64,000 nt of DNA from Arcticibacter tournemirensis. Its GTDB lineage: Bacteria > Bacteroidota > Bacteroidia > Sphingobacteriales > Sphingobacteriaceae. The stretch covers positions 3,596,001 through 3,660,000 of the forward strand of contig NZ_VFPL01000001.1 of NCBI RefSeq assembly GCF_006716645.1. The letters are read 5' to 3'. Under the pieces are notes generated by a model, which saw only the letters and a program-made list of their open reading frames with translations, searched no databases and was not told the origin of the DNA. Numbering within the stretch: the first letter of the stretch is position 1; every line of letters begins with the position of its first letter. Shown here one piece after another: positions 1 through 8,909 of the stretch. Made by a program: the position numbers and the translations under genes.

Positions 1-2
1 CA

Positions 3-773
3 AAGACCGGTGAACTGGTTCAGCTTTCGGGCATTTCTGTCACCAAAACGGCCGACGGTCAGATCGTCTACAATATGCAAAACGCGGGACCAGATAAACC
101 ATGTCAGCAAAAGGAGGTTCACTATAATTCTATCACTACACCCGCTGGAGGTCAATTTCAGGTGATCCTGCCCGACGGCACGAAAGTATGGTTAAACGCC
201 GCTTCGGGTATTCGTTTTCCTACGGTTTTTAGCCCCGAAAAACGGAAAATACAAATGACAGGGGAAGTATATTTCGAAGTAGCCGCCAAAAAAATACCTT
301 TTATTGTTAGCACCAGAGGACAGGATGTTGAGGTATTAGGAACGCAGTTTAATATAAATGCCTATCCCGAAGAGAAAGATATCCGCACCACTTTACTCGA
401 AGGAAGCGTGAGAGTGTCACCAAAAACAGCAGTAAAATCCAATGCGCTACGATCTCAGATCTTAAAACCGGGGGAACAGTCGGTTAATAATCCCAATACC
501 CACTCGCTTTCAGTGCATACTGTCGATCCCACGGAAGCAATTGCCTGGAAAAACGGATTGCTGACGTTTAACGATACCGACATTGGTACCATTATGCGCC
601 AGATAAGCCGCTGGTATAATGTGGATGTAGAGTACGTGGGTGATGTGAAAGGAAAACAATTTGCCGGATCCGTTTCAAGATACGACAATGTATCTCAGGT
701 ACTTGCTATGCTTGAATCAACCGGCGTGATTCATTTTAAAATAGAAGGAAGGAGGATTACCGTTATGCCATAA
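3..773 (+). CDS. FecR-family anti-sigma factor (5' truncated)
   Basis: The frame is open to the left edge, so the N-terminus (sigma-binding region and membrane segment) lies outside the window; 256 codons are visible. The visible part has a FecR domain (TPAGGQFQVILPDGTKVWLN, then GEVYFEV, ending near LLEGSVRVS) followed by a C-terminal DUF4974-type domain (LTFNDTDIGTIMRQISRWY to the end). In Bacteroidota such proteins sit in the inner membrane and hold an ECF sigma factor until a SusC-type receptor with an STN domain signals substrate binding. The SusC gene downstream has such a domain, so this is very probably its regulator. The sigma gene is expected just upstream, outside the window. Confidence 0.93.
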   Translation, partial: KTGELVQLSGISVTKTADGQIVYNMQNAGPDKPCQQKEVHYNSITTPAGGQFQVILPDGTKVWLNAASGIRFPTVFSPEKRKIQMTGEVYFEVAAKKIPFIVSTRGQDVEVLGTQFNINAYPEEKDIRTTLLEGSVRVSPKTAVKSNALRSQILKPGEQSVNNPNTHSLSVHTVDPTEAIAWKNGLLTFNDTDIGTIMRQISRWYNVDVEYVGDVKGKQFAGSVSRYDNVSQVLAMLESTGVIHFKIEGRRITVMP

Positions 774-894
774 ACCCTGCGTCTGCCCGGTAATTCAAAA
801 ATCCGGAAGTGCTTGCTACACTCCCGGAAATTTCGGGTTACCCTTGAAAAAATTGCTGCTAACAATCCGAACAATAACCCAAACATTCAAATGT

Positions 895-3800
895 ATGAAA
901 TTTTTCGATTCTCCGAATCGCAGTATTCTGTATTGCGGTCGGTTTAAGATTCTGCTCACAATGAAACTAACGTTGATTATCATTTTAAGCGCCATATTGC
1001 AGGTTCACGGCGTTGGCTATGCTCAAAAAGTAAGCATTAGCCAGAATGATATTACGCTTCGTCAGGTATTTAAGGAGATAAACAAGCAAACTGGATATAA
1101 GTTCCTGTACAGCACCGAGATGCTGAAGAACAGCAAACCTGTTAGCGTCCATTTCAAGAATGCTCCCCTGTCGGATATCCTTGAAAAATGCTTCGAAGAA
1201 CAGGCGCTTACCTTTAAAATTATCGATAAAACGATTATTGTAAAACAGAAGGAACAGCCGGCGATCACGAATAAACCGGCGCCTCCAAGCCTGCAGATAG
1301 CCGTGAAAGGAAAGGTCACCGACGAGAAAGGAGCGCCCCTGCCCGGAGTTAGCGTAAAGGTGGAAGGAACTTCCATTGGTGTCAGCACTGATTTAAATGG
1401 CAACTTCTCGATCGCCCTTCCCGACAACCGCCACAGGCTGCTTTTTAGTTTTATCGGTTTTGCGAGTCAGACGGTCACTATTAGCGGGCAGACTAATATT
1501 CATGTTGTACTAAAAGAAGAAATGACCTCTCTGAATGAAGTTGTGGTCGTGGGATATTCGTCGCAGAAGAAAAAGGATTTGACGGGTGCAGTTTCCATAG
1601 TGAACGTGGAGGAAATGACAAAACAGCCCTCTCCTTCCATAAGCAACCTGCTGCAGGGCCAGGCATCCGGAGTGACCATCCTGGGTTCCGGGCAGCCCGG
1701 CGAAGCGCCCCAGATCAGGATCCGCGGACTGAACACTTTTGGAAACAATACCCCTCTGTTCGTAATAGATGGGGTTCCTACGCAAAATGTTTCGGATATT
1801 AATCCGAACGACATAGCATCTATGCAGGTGTTAAAGGATGCCGGCTCGGCATCTATCTACGGTTCAAGGGCGTCAAACGGGGTCATCATTGTCACTACAA
1901 AAAGCGGAACCGGTAAAGTTAAGATTCAATACGATGCCTACTATGGGACACAGCGGCCTAAGAGTGGCAATGTATGGGACATTCTTTCGCCGCAGGAAAT
2001 GGCGAACCTGAAAAGACTGGCTCAAACCAACAGCGGAAAAACCGTATTTGACGACGACCTTTATGGCGACGGACCGACCTATGTATTACCCGATTACATT
2101 CTGCCCGAAGGGGCATCGGAAGGCGATCCCGGAACAAACCCGGCGCTCTACAATGTAAACCCTAATTTCACCCAACAGGCAGAATACGACGCCTTTAACC
2201 GGATCACAAAGGCAAACAAAACGGGCACCGACTGGTATCATGAGATATTTAACCCCGCACCACTCACCAGCCACAACCTTGCAGTAAGCGGCGGCACCGA
2301 GCAGGGCAGTTATTTATTCTCGATGAACTACTTTAACCAGGAAGGAACGCTTTTGGAAACCTATTTCAAAAGGTACTCAGTCAGGGCGAACACCTCCTAT
2401 AAAGTGGGTAAGAATATCAGGATCGGCGAAAACCTCGAATATTCTATTGTTAATAATCCCCAGATTGCCGGATTGACCGGCGACAACGCCATTGGTCATG
2501 CTTTCAGAGAACAACCGATCATTCCGGTGCGCGACATCATGGGAAATTATGCCGGTTCTTATGGCGGCAACCTCGGCGATGCCTATAATCCGGTGGCGAT
2601 GCTCGAACGTACCCGCAACAATAAAACGCAGGATAACCGGCTTTTTGGTAGCGTTTACGCTGAAGCCGATATACTGAAGATGTTTACCCTGCGCACGGTA
2701 TTTGGTGGTGAGTCGTACTCAGGTAACTCGCGCTCCTTTACTTTTCCGCAGTACGAAAACGCCGAGAACAGCACTTCAAACAGCTATAATGAGGATTCAA
2801 ATAACGGATATAACTTTACCTGGACAAACACTTTAAGTTTCAATAAAGACTTTGGACAACATAACTTAAAGGTGCTTGCGGGAACCGAGTTTTATAAGAA
2901 CCGTTACAATACCATGGGCGGAAGCCGTAAAGGATATTTTTCCTTCGACCCGAATTATACAACGCTTTCTTCCGGTTCGCCCGAAGGGATCTTTAACTAC
3001 AGCACCCGCGAAGCAGATGCGCTATTCTCACTGATAGGCCGTGCAGATTATAACTATAAAGGTAAATATCTCCTGGGCGCCACAATCCGTCGCGACGGAT
3101 CATCAAAGTTCCTGGAGAATGTATACGGCTGGTTTCCTTCGGTAAGTGCAGGATGGCGTATTTCACAGGAACCCTTTTTAAAAGATATTGCATGGATCTC
3201 GGATCTCAAGATCCGCGGTGGATGGGGAATTATGGGTAATCAGCTGAATGTTACGGGCGACAACTCGTTTAGTACCTACAGCAGCGCCGTTGGTCAGTCG
3301 TTTTACCCAATTAACGGCGGAAATTCGGTAGTAACCGGCTTTTACCAGAACCAGCTGGGAAACCCTGCCGCTAAGTGGGAAAAAGACATCAACTCGAACT
3401 TTGGCTTCGACGCTAGTTTATTCCAGGGAAAGCTGGAGATTACCGCTGATTATTACCGGAAAGATATCCGCGACCTCTTATTTAACCCCGAAATGATCGC
3501 CACGCAGGGAACCGCCATCCCGCCTTATATTAATATCGCGCAGATGAAGAACGATGGCTTCGATATCTCCCTGACGGGCATTACTAATATCACACCTGCG
3601 CTTAAATTGAATGCAACGGCGACAGTAACCACCTACCGGAATAAGATCATGCAGGTCTCTTCTTCGGCTAACTATTACGACGAGGATGGCCGCCGCTTCG
3701 ATGGCAGCAATATTATCCGGAATGAAGTAGGGCATTCCATAGCTGAATTTTTCGGCTATAAAGTGGCCGGATTCTGGAATACACAGGACGAAATAGAACA

Positions 3801-4461
3801 GGCTAATGCCCGGGCAAAAGAAGCTTCCGGGGACGCTATGGCTGAATATCAAACCGATATAGGCCTAGGAAGGTTTAAATACGAAGATGTGAACGGAGAC
3901 GGTCGTGTCACCGCCCTGGACCGCACTTTTCTCGGCAATGCTAACCCCGACTTCAGCTACGGCCTGAACCTTGGACTAACATTCAAGGATTTCGACCTGA
4001 GTATGTTCTTTTACGGCGTACAGGGCAACAAGATCTGGAACCAGGTAAAGTGGTGGACCGACTTTTACCCTTCTTTTAACGGAGCAAAAAGTTATACCGC
4101 CCTGTATGATTCATGGACACCACAGAACCACAACGCTTCTGCACCAATACAGGAAGAAACAAATTCATTCAGTACCAATGCGGTACCTAACTCCTATTTT
4201 GTTGAAAGCGGTTCTTACCTACGGTTAAAGAATGCTCAGATCGGCTACTCTTTACCTGTAAAAACTCTTCAGCGCTTTGGGGTAAGCAGGCTCCGGGTTT
4301 ATCTGTCGGCGGCAAACCTTTTCACAGTTACCAAGTACTCAGGCGTGGATCCTGAGATCGGCACGTCAAGCGAGACGGACAGTCAGACTGCGTATGGCGT
4401 GGATGATGGCTCATATCCGAGCCAGCGCACTTTTCTGTTAGGTCTTAATCTCACGTTTTAA
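895..4461 (+). CDS. SusC/RagA-family TonB-dependent receptor with STN domain
   Basis: Outer-membrane TonB-dependent transporter of the SusC family, 1188 aa from the ATG at 895. A TTG at 844 would add 17 residues; an ATG at 961 begins the obvious signal peptide (MKLTLIIILS...GYAQ). I chose 895 because family members commonly carry about 20 residues before that signal. Order: STN domain (about 50-115), carboxypeptidase-regulatory-like domain (GKVTDEKGAPLPGVSVKVEG), TonB box region (SLNEVVVVGY), plug (IRIRGLNTFGN, PLFVIDGVP, ILKDAGSASIYGSRA-like segment, GVIIVTTKSG), then a barrel ending in LTF. It pairs with the SusD gene 7 bp downstream for import of a glycan or other oligomer; the substrate cannot be read from the sequence. 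Confidence 0.95.
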   Translation: MKFFDSPNRSILYCGRFKILLTMKLTLIIILSAILQVHGVGYAQKVSISQNDITLRQVFKEINKQTGYKFLYSTEMLKNSKPVSVHFKNAPLSDILEKCFEEQALTFKIIDKTIIVKQKEQPAITNKPAPPSLQIAVKGKVTDEKGAPLPGVSVKVEGTSIGVSTDLNGNFSIALPDNRHRLLFSFIGFASQTVTISGQTNIHVVLKEEMTSLNEVVVVGYSSQKKKDLTGAVSIVNVEEMTKQPSPSISNLLQGQASGVTILGSGQPGEAPQIRIRGLNTFGNNTPLFVIDGVPTQNVSDINPNDIASMQVLKDAGSASIYGSRASNGVIIVTTKSGTGKVKIQYDAYYGTQRPKSGNVWDILSPQEMANLKRLAQTNSGKTVFDDDLYGDGPTYVLPDYILPEGASEGDPGTNPALYNVNPNFTQQAEYDAFNRITKANKTGTDWYHEIFNPAPLTSHNLAVSGGTEQGSYLFSMNYFNQEGTLLETYFKRYSVRANTSYKVGKNIRIGENLEYSIVNNPQIAGLTGDNAIGHAFREQPIIPVRDIMGNYAGSYGGNLGDAYNPVAMLERTRNNKTQDNRLFGSVYAEADILKMFTLRTVFGGESYSGNSRSFTFPQYENAENSTSNSYNEDSNNGYNFTWTNTLSFNKDFGQHNLKVLAGTEFYKNRYNTMGGSRKGYFSFDPNYTTLSSGSPEGIFNYSTREADALFSLIGRADYNYKGKYLLGATIRRDGSSKFLENVYGWFPSVSAGWRISQEPFLKDIAWISDLKIRGGWGIMGNQLNVTGDNSFSTYSSAVGQSFYPINGGNSVVTGFYQNQLGNPAAKWEKDINSNFGFDASLFQGKLEITADYYRKDIRDLLFNPEMIATQGTAIPPYINIAQMKNDGFDISLTGITNITPALKLNATATVTTYRNKIMQVSSSANYYDEDGRRFDGSNIIRNEVGHSIAEFFGYKVAGFWNTQDEIEQANARAKEASGDAMAEYQTDIGLGRFKYEDVNGDGRVTALDRTFLGNANPDFSYGLNLGLTFKDFDLSMFFYGVQGNKIWNQVKWWTDFYPSFNGAKSYTALYDSWTPQNHNASAPIQEETNSFSTNAVPNSYFVESGSYLRLKNAQIGYSLPVKTLQRFGVSRLRVYLSAANLFTVTKYSGVDPEIGTSSETDSQTAYGVDDGSYPSQRTFLLGLNLTF

Positions 4462-4468
4462 GGAAAAA

Positions 4469-6265
4469 ATGAAAGACAAAATGAAAGCATCAAGATTTAT
4501 ACCAGCTCTTTCTTTGATCATAGGGATGTTCTTAAACTCCTGCACCGATGAACTCAATCAGCCGTCTCTCGGTACCCTCTCACCTGATATTATTGCAAAT
4601 AAAAAAGGAGTCGAACTTCTGCTGATCGGCGCCTATGCGGCACTCGACGGACAACAGGGGTCTGACCAGTCCCTCGGCGGCGGCGAAGCCTGGCAGGCCT
4701 CACCTACGGGATGGGTATTTGGCTCTGTAGCGGGCGGCGACGCATCGAAAGGAAGCGATGGAGCCGACCAGCCGGCCATCGACCCGATCGCAAATTTCTA
4801 CTCCGACGCTAACAACGCTTACTTTAACAGCAAATGGAAAGCTTTATACGAAGGCGTCACGCGCACCAATAATGTGCTTTCCATCCTCGCCAAAGCTACT
4901 GATGTAAGTGATGCCGACAGGACCAGGATCACGGCAGAAGCGCGTTTTCTGCGTGGCCATTACTATTTCGAGCTAAAAAAGATGTGGAACATGGTTCCGT
5001 GGATCGATGAAACGACAACCGTTTTCAATCCGCCGAACAATGAGGATATCTGGCCGAAGATCACTGCCGATTTCGACTACTCGTATAAAAATCTACCCCC
5101 TACGCAGTCCCAGATAGGGAGAGCTAACAAGTGGGCTGCGGGGGCTTATCTTGCAAAGACACTACTTTACCAGCATAACTATCCCGATGCAAAAAACCTA
5201 TTCACTGATATAATCAATAACGGCGTTACAAGTGGAGGCACCAAATACAACCTTACAGCCGAATTTGAAGACAACTACAGGCCCAGTAAGGAAAATAACG
5301 CAGAAAGCGTTTTTGCGATTCAGATGGCATCTAACGTCGATCCGGCGGGGCCTTCTAATGCAAACAACGGCGATATGCTTAATTTTCCTTATGGCGACAG
5401 CCCCTTTGGTTGCTGCGGCTTCTTTCAACCTTCCATTGATTTAGTGAATCACTACCGGACCAACGAGGCAACCGGCCTCCCTTATCTTGACACCTACAAC
5501 GATCATCCTGTGAAGAACGACATGGGAGTTAAGGGCAATACTCCCTTTACTCCCGATGAAGGAACCCTCGATCCGAGAATTGACTGGACTGCCGCACGCC
5601 GGGGCATTCCTTTCCTCGATTGGGGTATTTATCCGGGCGAACCCTGGATACGCGACCAAACCTACGGCGGACCCTACGGACCCAAGAAAAACATCTACTG
5701 GCAGGAGAGTCACGAAGAAGACGCCGACTTAAGTTCATGGGCTCCCGGCACCTCTATCAATTACCTTGTCATCCGTTTCGCAGATGTCCTGCTTATGGCT
5801 GCTGAATGCGAAGCCCAGGCAGGAAGTCTCGAAACGGCGCAAACATATGTGAACAGGGTGCGGAGCAGAGCAGCCGACCCGGTCGGCTGGGTGTACAAAT
5901 ACAAGAACAACGCTGCTCCCATGGAGGGGTTTTCAAATGAACCTGCTGCCAATTACTTTATCAGAACATACCCTGCAGGCACCTTTACTTCCGGAGGAAA
6001 AGAGTTTGCATTGAAAGCAATTTACTATGAAAGAAAACTTGAACTCGCCATGGAAGGACATCGTTTCTTCGACCTGGTACGTTGGGGCACAGCCGAAAAA
6101 GAGCTGAATGACTACTTTAACTACCAGGGAAAGTTAACGAGCGACGTTAGGAGGGGACATTTTACAAAGGGGAAAAGCGAATATTACCCCGTGCCCCAGC
6201 GTCAGATAGACCTTAGTCTTTCAGGTGGCGTCCCGGTTCTTAAACAAAATCCGGGGTATAATTGA
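4469..6265 (+). CDS. SusD/RagB-family outer-membrane lipoprotein
   Basis: 598 aa. It has a lipoprotein signal with lipobox LNSC (Cys25) and typical SusD/RagB features: early helices with SLGTLSPDIIANKKGVELLL, an acquisition of TPR-like helices (ITAEARFLRGHYYFELKK), and the C-terminal RADVLLMAAE-like segment (IRFADVLLMAAECEAQAG), VNRVRSRA and YERKLELAMEGHRFFDLVRW. SusD proteins cap the SusC barrel at the cell surface and bind the substrate. The gene begins 7 bp after SusC and is followed by a hairpin terminator, so the two are co-transcribed. ATG at 4481 (MKASRF) is an equally plausible start. Confidence 0.95.
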   Translation: MKDKMKASRFIPALSLIIGMFLNSCTDELNQPSLGTLSPDIIANKKGVELLLIGAYAALDGQQGSDQSLGGGEAWQASPTGWVFGSVAGGDASKGSDGADQPAIDPIANFYSDANNAYFNSKWKALYEGVTRTNNVLSILAKATDVSDADRTRITAEARFLRGHYYFELKKMWNMVPWIDETTTVFNPPNNEDIWPKITADFDYSYKNLPPTQSQIGRANKWAAGAYLAKTLLYQHNYPDAKNLFTDIINNGVTSGGTKYNLTAEFEDNYRPSKENNAESVFAIQMASNVDPAGPSNANNGDMLNFPYGDSPFGCCGFFQPSIDLVNHYRTNEATGLPYLDTYNDHPVKNDMGVKGNTPFTPDEGTLDPRIDWTAARRGIPFLDWGIYPGEPWIRDQTYGGPYGPKKNIYWQESHEEDADLSSWAPGTSINYLVIRFADVLLMAAECEAQAGSLETAQTYVNRVRSRAADPVGWVYKYKNNAAPMEGFSNEPAANYFIRTYPAGTFTSGGKEFALKAIYYERKLELAMEGHRFFDLVRWGTAEKELNDYFNYQGKLTSDVRRGHFTKGKSEYYPVPQRQIDLSLSGGVPVLKQNPGYN

Positions 6266-6281
6266 AATTTTATTTAAGTTT

Positions 6282-6309
6282 GAAGAGGGCTCCGGCCCTC
6301 TTCTTTATT
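6282..6309 (+). terminator. Rho-independent terminator after SusCD
   Basis: A perfect 9-bp stem (GAAGAGGGC / GCCCTCTTC) with a TCCG tetraloop is followed by TTTATTA. It sits 17 bp after the SusD stop and separates SusCD from the next gene. Confidence 0.85.
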
Positions 6310-6325
6310 AAAATCTAAACTTAAA

Positions 6326-7465
6326 ATGACCAGCATTGCAAAAGAGAGGTTCCTCGCCCTTGATGTCTTCAGGGGAATGACCGTTTGTTTTATGATTATC
6401 GTGAACACGCCCGGAAGCGGCGCGACTCCGTATTCGCCATTGCTCCATGCTTCGTGGCATGGTTTTACCCCTACCGACCTTGTATTTCCTTCATTCCTTT
6501 TTGCAGTAGGGAACGCCATGAGCTTCTCTATGCAGAAATTCAAAAATCTGCCTGATTCGCAGGTACTGGCGAAGATCTTTAAGCGGGCGATACTCATATT
6601 CCTCATCGGTTACCTGATGTACTGGTTTCCGTTCTTCCGGACGAATGAAGAAGGACACCTTGCCCTCTCTCCTATCAGTGATACGCGGATCATGGGAGTG
6701 CTGCAACGCATCGCCCTCTGTTATCTTTTTGCATCGCTGCTCATCCGCTTTTTTTCTACCCGTATAGTTATTATTATCAGCGTCTTCCTCCTTTCGCTCT
6801 ACTGGATATTGTTGTTGCTTTTTGGCAACCCCGTCGATCCTTTGAGCATGACCGGCAATGCGGGACTCTATCTCGATAAGTTCTTATTCGGCGATTCTCA
6901 TCTCTATCACGGTGAAGGCATCGCTTTTGACCCTGAAGGTGTGCTCAGCACGATTCCGGCTATTGTGAATGTGATCGCAGGCTACTACACGGGACGTTTC
7001 ATTCAGAAAAAAGGTCAGGGGTTTGAGACGATAGCTAAGCTGCTCCTGGTTGGCGCCCTGTTTATCTTCATGGCCTTATGCTGGCATATGGTATTTCCGA
7101 TAAATAAAAAACTTTGGACGAGTTCTTTTGTGTTACTTACCAGCGGCCTTGATATGATCATCTTACCTGCGTTAATCTATATCACGGCAATCCGTTTCCC
7201 GGGAAGGTACGCGTGGACCGACTTCTTTTCCGTTTTCGGGAAGAATCCGCTGGCTATTTATGTCCTTTCGGAGATCCTCGTTATTTCATTTTATCTCATT
7301 GAAGTCGATAAAGGTGTTAGCCTGTATCAATACATCAACACGAATTTCTTCCAGGTTATTACCCCCGGAGCGTTTGGATCCCTGCTCTTCGCGATCTTCT
7401 TTATGCTGGCCTGCTGGTGCGTGGGGTGGTTTCTTAACAAAAGAAAGATTTATATACGAGTTTAG
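6326..7465 (+). CDS. DUF5009/HGSNAT-like membrane acyltransferase
   Basis: 379-aa polytopic membrane protein. It opens with ERFLALDVFRGMTV, the hallmark of the heparan-alpha-glucosaminide N-acetyltransferase-like (COG4299/DUF5009) family, followed by HGFTPTDLVFPSFLFAVG and about ten hydrophobic segments. Family members are proposed to move acetyl groups across a membrane onto sugars; the exact substrate here is unknown. It lies just after the SusCD terminator in the same direction, so a role in modifying an imported amino-sugar glycan is possible but only inferred. A further YeiB-type or OpgC-like acyltransferase assignment is less likely given the opening motif. Confidence 0.85.
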   Translation: MTSIAKERFLALDVFRGMTVCFMIIVNTPGSGATPYSPLLHASWHGFTPTDLVFPSFLFAVGNAMSFSMQKFKNLPDSQVLAKIFKRAILIFLIGYLMYWFPFFRTNEEGHLALSPISDTRIMGVLQRIALCYLFASLLIRFFSTRIVIIISVFLLSLYWILLLLFGNPVDPLSMTGNAGLYLDKFLFGDSHLYHGEGIAFDPEGVLSTIPAIVNVIAGYYTGRFIQKKGQGFETIAKLLLVGALFIFMALCWHMVFPINKKLWTSSFVLLTSGLDMIILPALIYITAIRFPGRYAWTDFFSVFGKNPLAIYVLSEILVISFYLIEVDKGVSLYQYINTNFFQVITPGAFGSLLFAIFFMLACWCVGWFLNKRKIYIRV

Positions 7466-7773
7466 GGTTAGAGCTAATCTTTTCGAGTATGTCAGCGTTG
7501 TAATTATAGGTTTCCTATAGGCTGCTTCTCTGTGCAAGGGATGTCTGTAGTTCCGGGTGACGCTATCATCCTCGTTTATTGTTTTTTTATCACAAGCAGC
7601 CCAAGTTGCAGTAAAAGGCCCACTTCACTAGCGTATTAAGTCCCTATTGTCACTTTGCGGGATAACCAGTATCCCAGAGACTTTACCCGTCAATAATTTT
7701 TTTCAAAACACTGCTGACATACCGTTGTCATCCCCCGATCCTAGATTTGCTTTATCAAATTAATTTATGAATT
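7466..7773. other. 308-bp intergenic region
   Basis: No convincing gene. It contains a 6-bp inverted repeat GGGATA/TATCCC at 7659-7675 without a U-tract, and a Bacteroidota -7-like element near its right end. Short open frames running into it from the upstream gene's alternative frames look spurious. Confidence 0.6.
7742..7749 (+). promoter_or_regulatory. Candidate Bacteroidota -7 element for the DinB-like gene
   Basis: TAGATTTG matches the TAnnTTTG consensus and leaves a leader of roughly 20 nt before the ATG at 7774. No good -33 element is visible at the usual distance. Confidence 0.45.
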
Positions 7774-8250
7774 ATGGAAACAGTTACAGAGATCATCAGC
7801 GCAGAAGCTTTATTAGCTCATTGGCAAGGGCACAGAACATTAACACGCAGGGTTATTGAGGCCTTTCCCGAAAAGGAGTTATTTGAGTTCTCGATAGGCG
7901 GAATGCGTCCATTCTCAAAGATCGTTATGGAATTACTTGGTATAGCCGGTCCCGGTTTAAAAGAAATTGTTTCAGGCCAAAGCAGTCCTTTGAACGAATC
8001 GTTTGACAATATTACTACCAAAGCGCAGCTTCTGGAAAAATGGGATGAAGAAAACGCTGTGGTTAATGAATACTTTCCGCAAATCACTCCGGAGAGATTT
8101 CATGAAACGTTCAATCTTTTTGGGATGTACGAAGCGCCTGTGATCTATAGTATTCAATATTTCATTGACAATGAAATACATCACCGCGGTCAGGGTTATG
8201 TGTATCTCCGTGCCCTTGGAGTGGAACCTCCTCCATTCTGGGAAAGATAA
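7774..8250 (+). CDS. DinB-superfamily protein
   Basis: 158 aa, all-alpha. The region near residues 130-150 (EIHHRGQGYVYLRALG) matches the C-terminal metal-binding HxxxH-like segment of DinB/YfiT four-helix bundle proteins. The first histidine of the usual triad (helix 2) is not obvious: the segment FSKIVMELLG has Glu where His is common. Members include thiol-dependent S-transferases and many uncharacterised proteins, so no reaction is assigned. The gene stands alone, converging on a minus-strand gene. Confidence 0.85.
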   Translation: METVTEIISAEALLAHWQGHRTLTRRVIEAFPEKELFEFSIGGMRPFSKIVMELLGIAGPGLKEIVSGQSSPLNESFDNITTKAQLLEKWDEENAVVNEYFPQITPERFHETFNLFGMYEAPVIYSIQYFIDNEIHHRGQGYVYLRALGVEPPPFWER

Positions 8251-8280
8251 CTCCAATCACACGCTCCCATGAAACACGAC

Positions 8281-8330
8281 AAAGAGGAGTGCCAATTAAT
8301 TACCTACGTACTTTTGAAGTACTCCTCTTT
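8281..8330. terminator. Possible convergent terminator hairpin
   Basis: AAAGAGGAGT (8281-8290) is perfectly repeated in inverse at 8321-8330 with a 30-nt spacer, which itself holds GTACTT/AAGTAC. The right arm overlaps the end of the minus-strand gene. It could serve as a shared terminator, but the large loop makes this uncertain. Confidence 0.4.
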
Positions 8331-8796
8331 CGTCCGCTTCTTTTAGCCTTTTAAGTTCTCCTTTTACTTTTACTCCGTTCGAGGCGTCAGAACAGTAAGC
8401 GATCAGGCTTTTTACAGCGTTCAACCTGATTGCTTTCATGTCTTTTGACTGCGGCTTGTTTTCAAGGCAGAATTTAACCATTGCGGCCATATACACGGCG
8501 ATAATATCAGCGCTGTTCTCAGAAATTCTGGTGATCGGCCCGTCGAGGCTAAAAGTGTAATCCGGTGTTCCTTCCATCCATTTGATCAAAAACTGCATTG
8601 TCTTTAGCCTGTAAAGATTATCTTTTGCAATGGGAGTTGTCAACAAATAATTTGATGCCTGAAGGGCCGTATTTTCAGCGAGCGAATAATCCGCCTGCTT
8701 TTCAAGCCGTATTGATCCATAGTCGGGTAAATCCTGTGCGTAGAGAGCTGCCGAAGCTGTCAGGAGTAATACGGATAGAATAACTGGTCTTAGCAT
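8296..8796 (-). CDS. Secreted hypothetical protein
   Basis: 166 aa with a clear Sec signal peptide (MLRPVILSVLLLTASAALYAQ). The remainder is predicted mostly helical, with two cysteines (in VKFCLENK and IAYCSDAS). No catalytic motif is apparent and I do not recognise the family. It is presumably periplasmic. It is a single gene between a convergent neighbour and the terminator of the next minus-strand operon. Confidence 0.75.
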   Translation of the reverse strand: MLRPVILSVLLLTASAALYAQDLPDYGSIRLEKQADYSLAENTALQASNYLLTTPIAKDNLYRLKTMQFLIKWMEGTPDYTFSLDGPITRISENSADIIAVYMAAMVKFCLENKPQSKDMKAIRLNAVKSLIAYCSDASNGVKVKGELKRLKEADERGVLQKYVGN

Positions 8797-8840
8797 GTTG
8801 ATGGATACGGATTGCTGCGTTATAAGGTAAAAGTAGGAAA

Positions 8841-8883
8841 AAAATATAAAAGCACCTGCCTTTTAGCGGTGCTTTTATATTTT
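8841..8883. terminator. Strong bidirectional terminator
   Basis: A perfect 16-bp stem (8841-8856 with 8868-8883; arm core AAAAGCACC) encloses an 11-nt loop, with A-runs and U-runs at both feet. It ends the minus-strand ABC operon that stops at 8910. Confidence 0.9.
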
Positions 8884-8909
8884 CTGCAACGATATATGAT
8901 GCCGGCCTT

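Noticed and set aside
7651-7675. GGGATA/TATCCC hairpin as a terminator
   Set aside because: Only a 6-bp stem and no following T-run.
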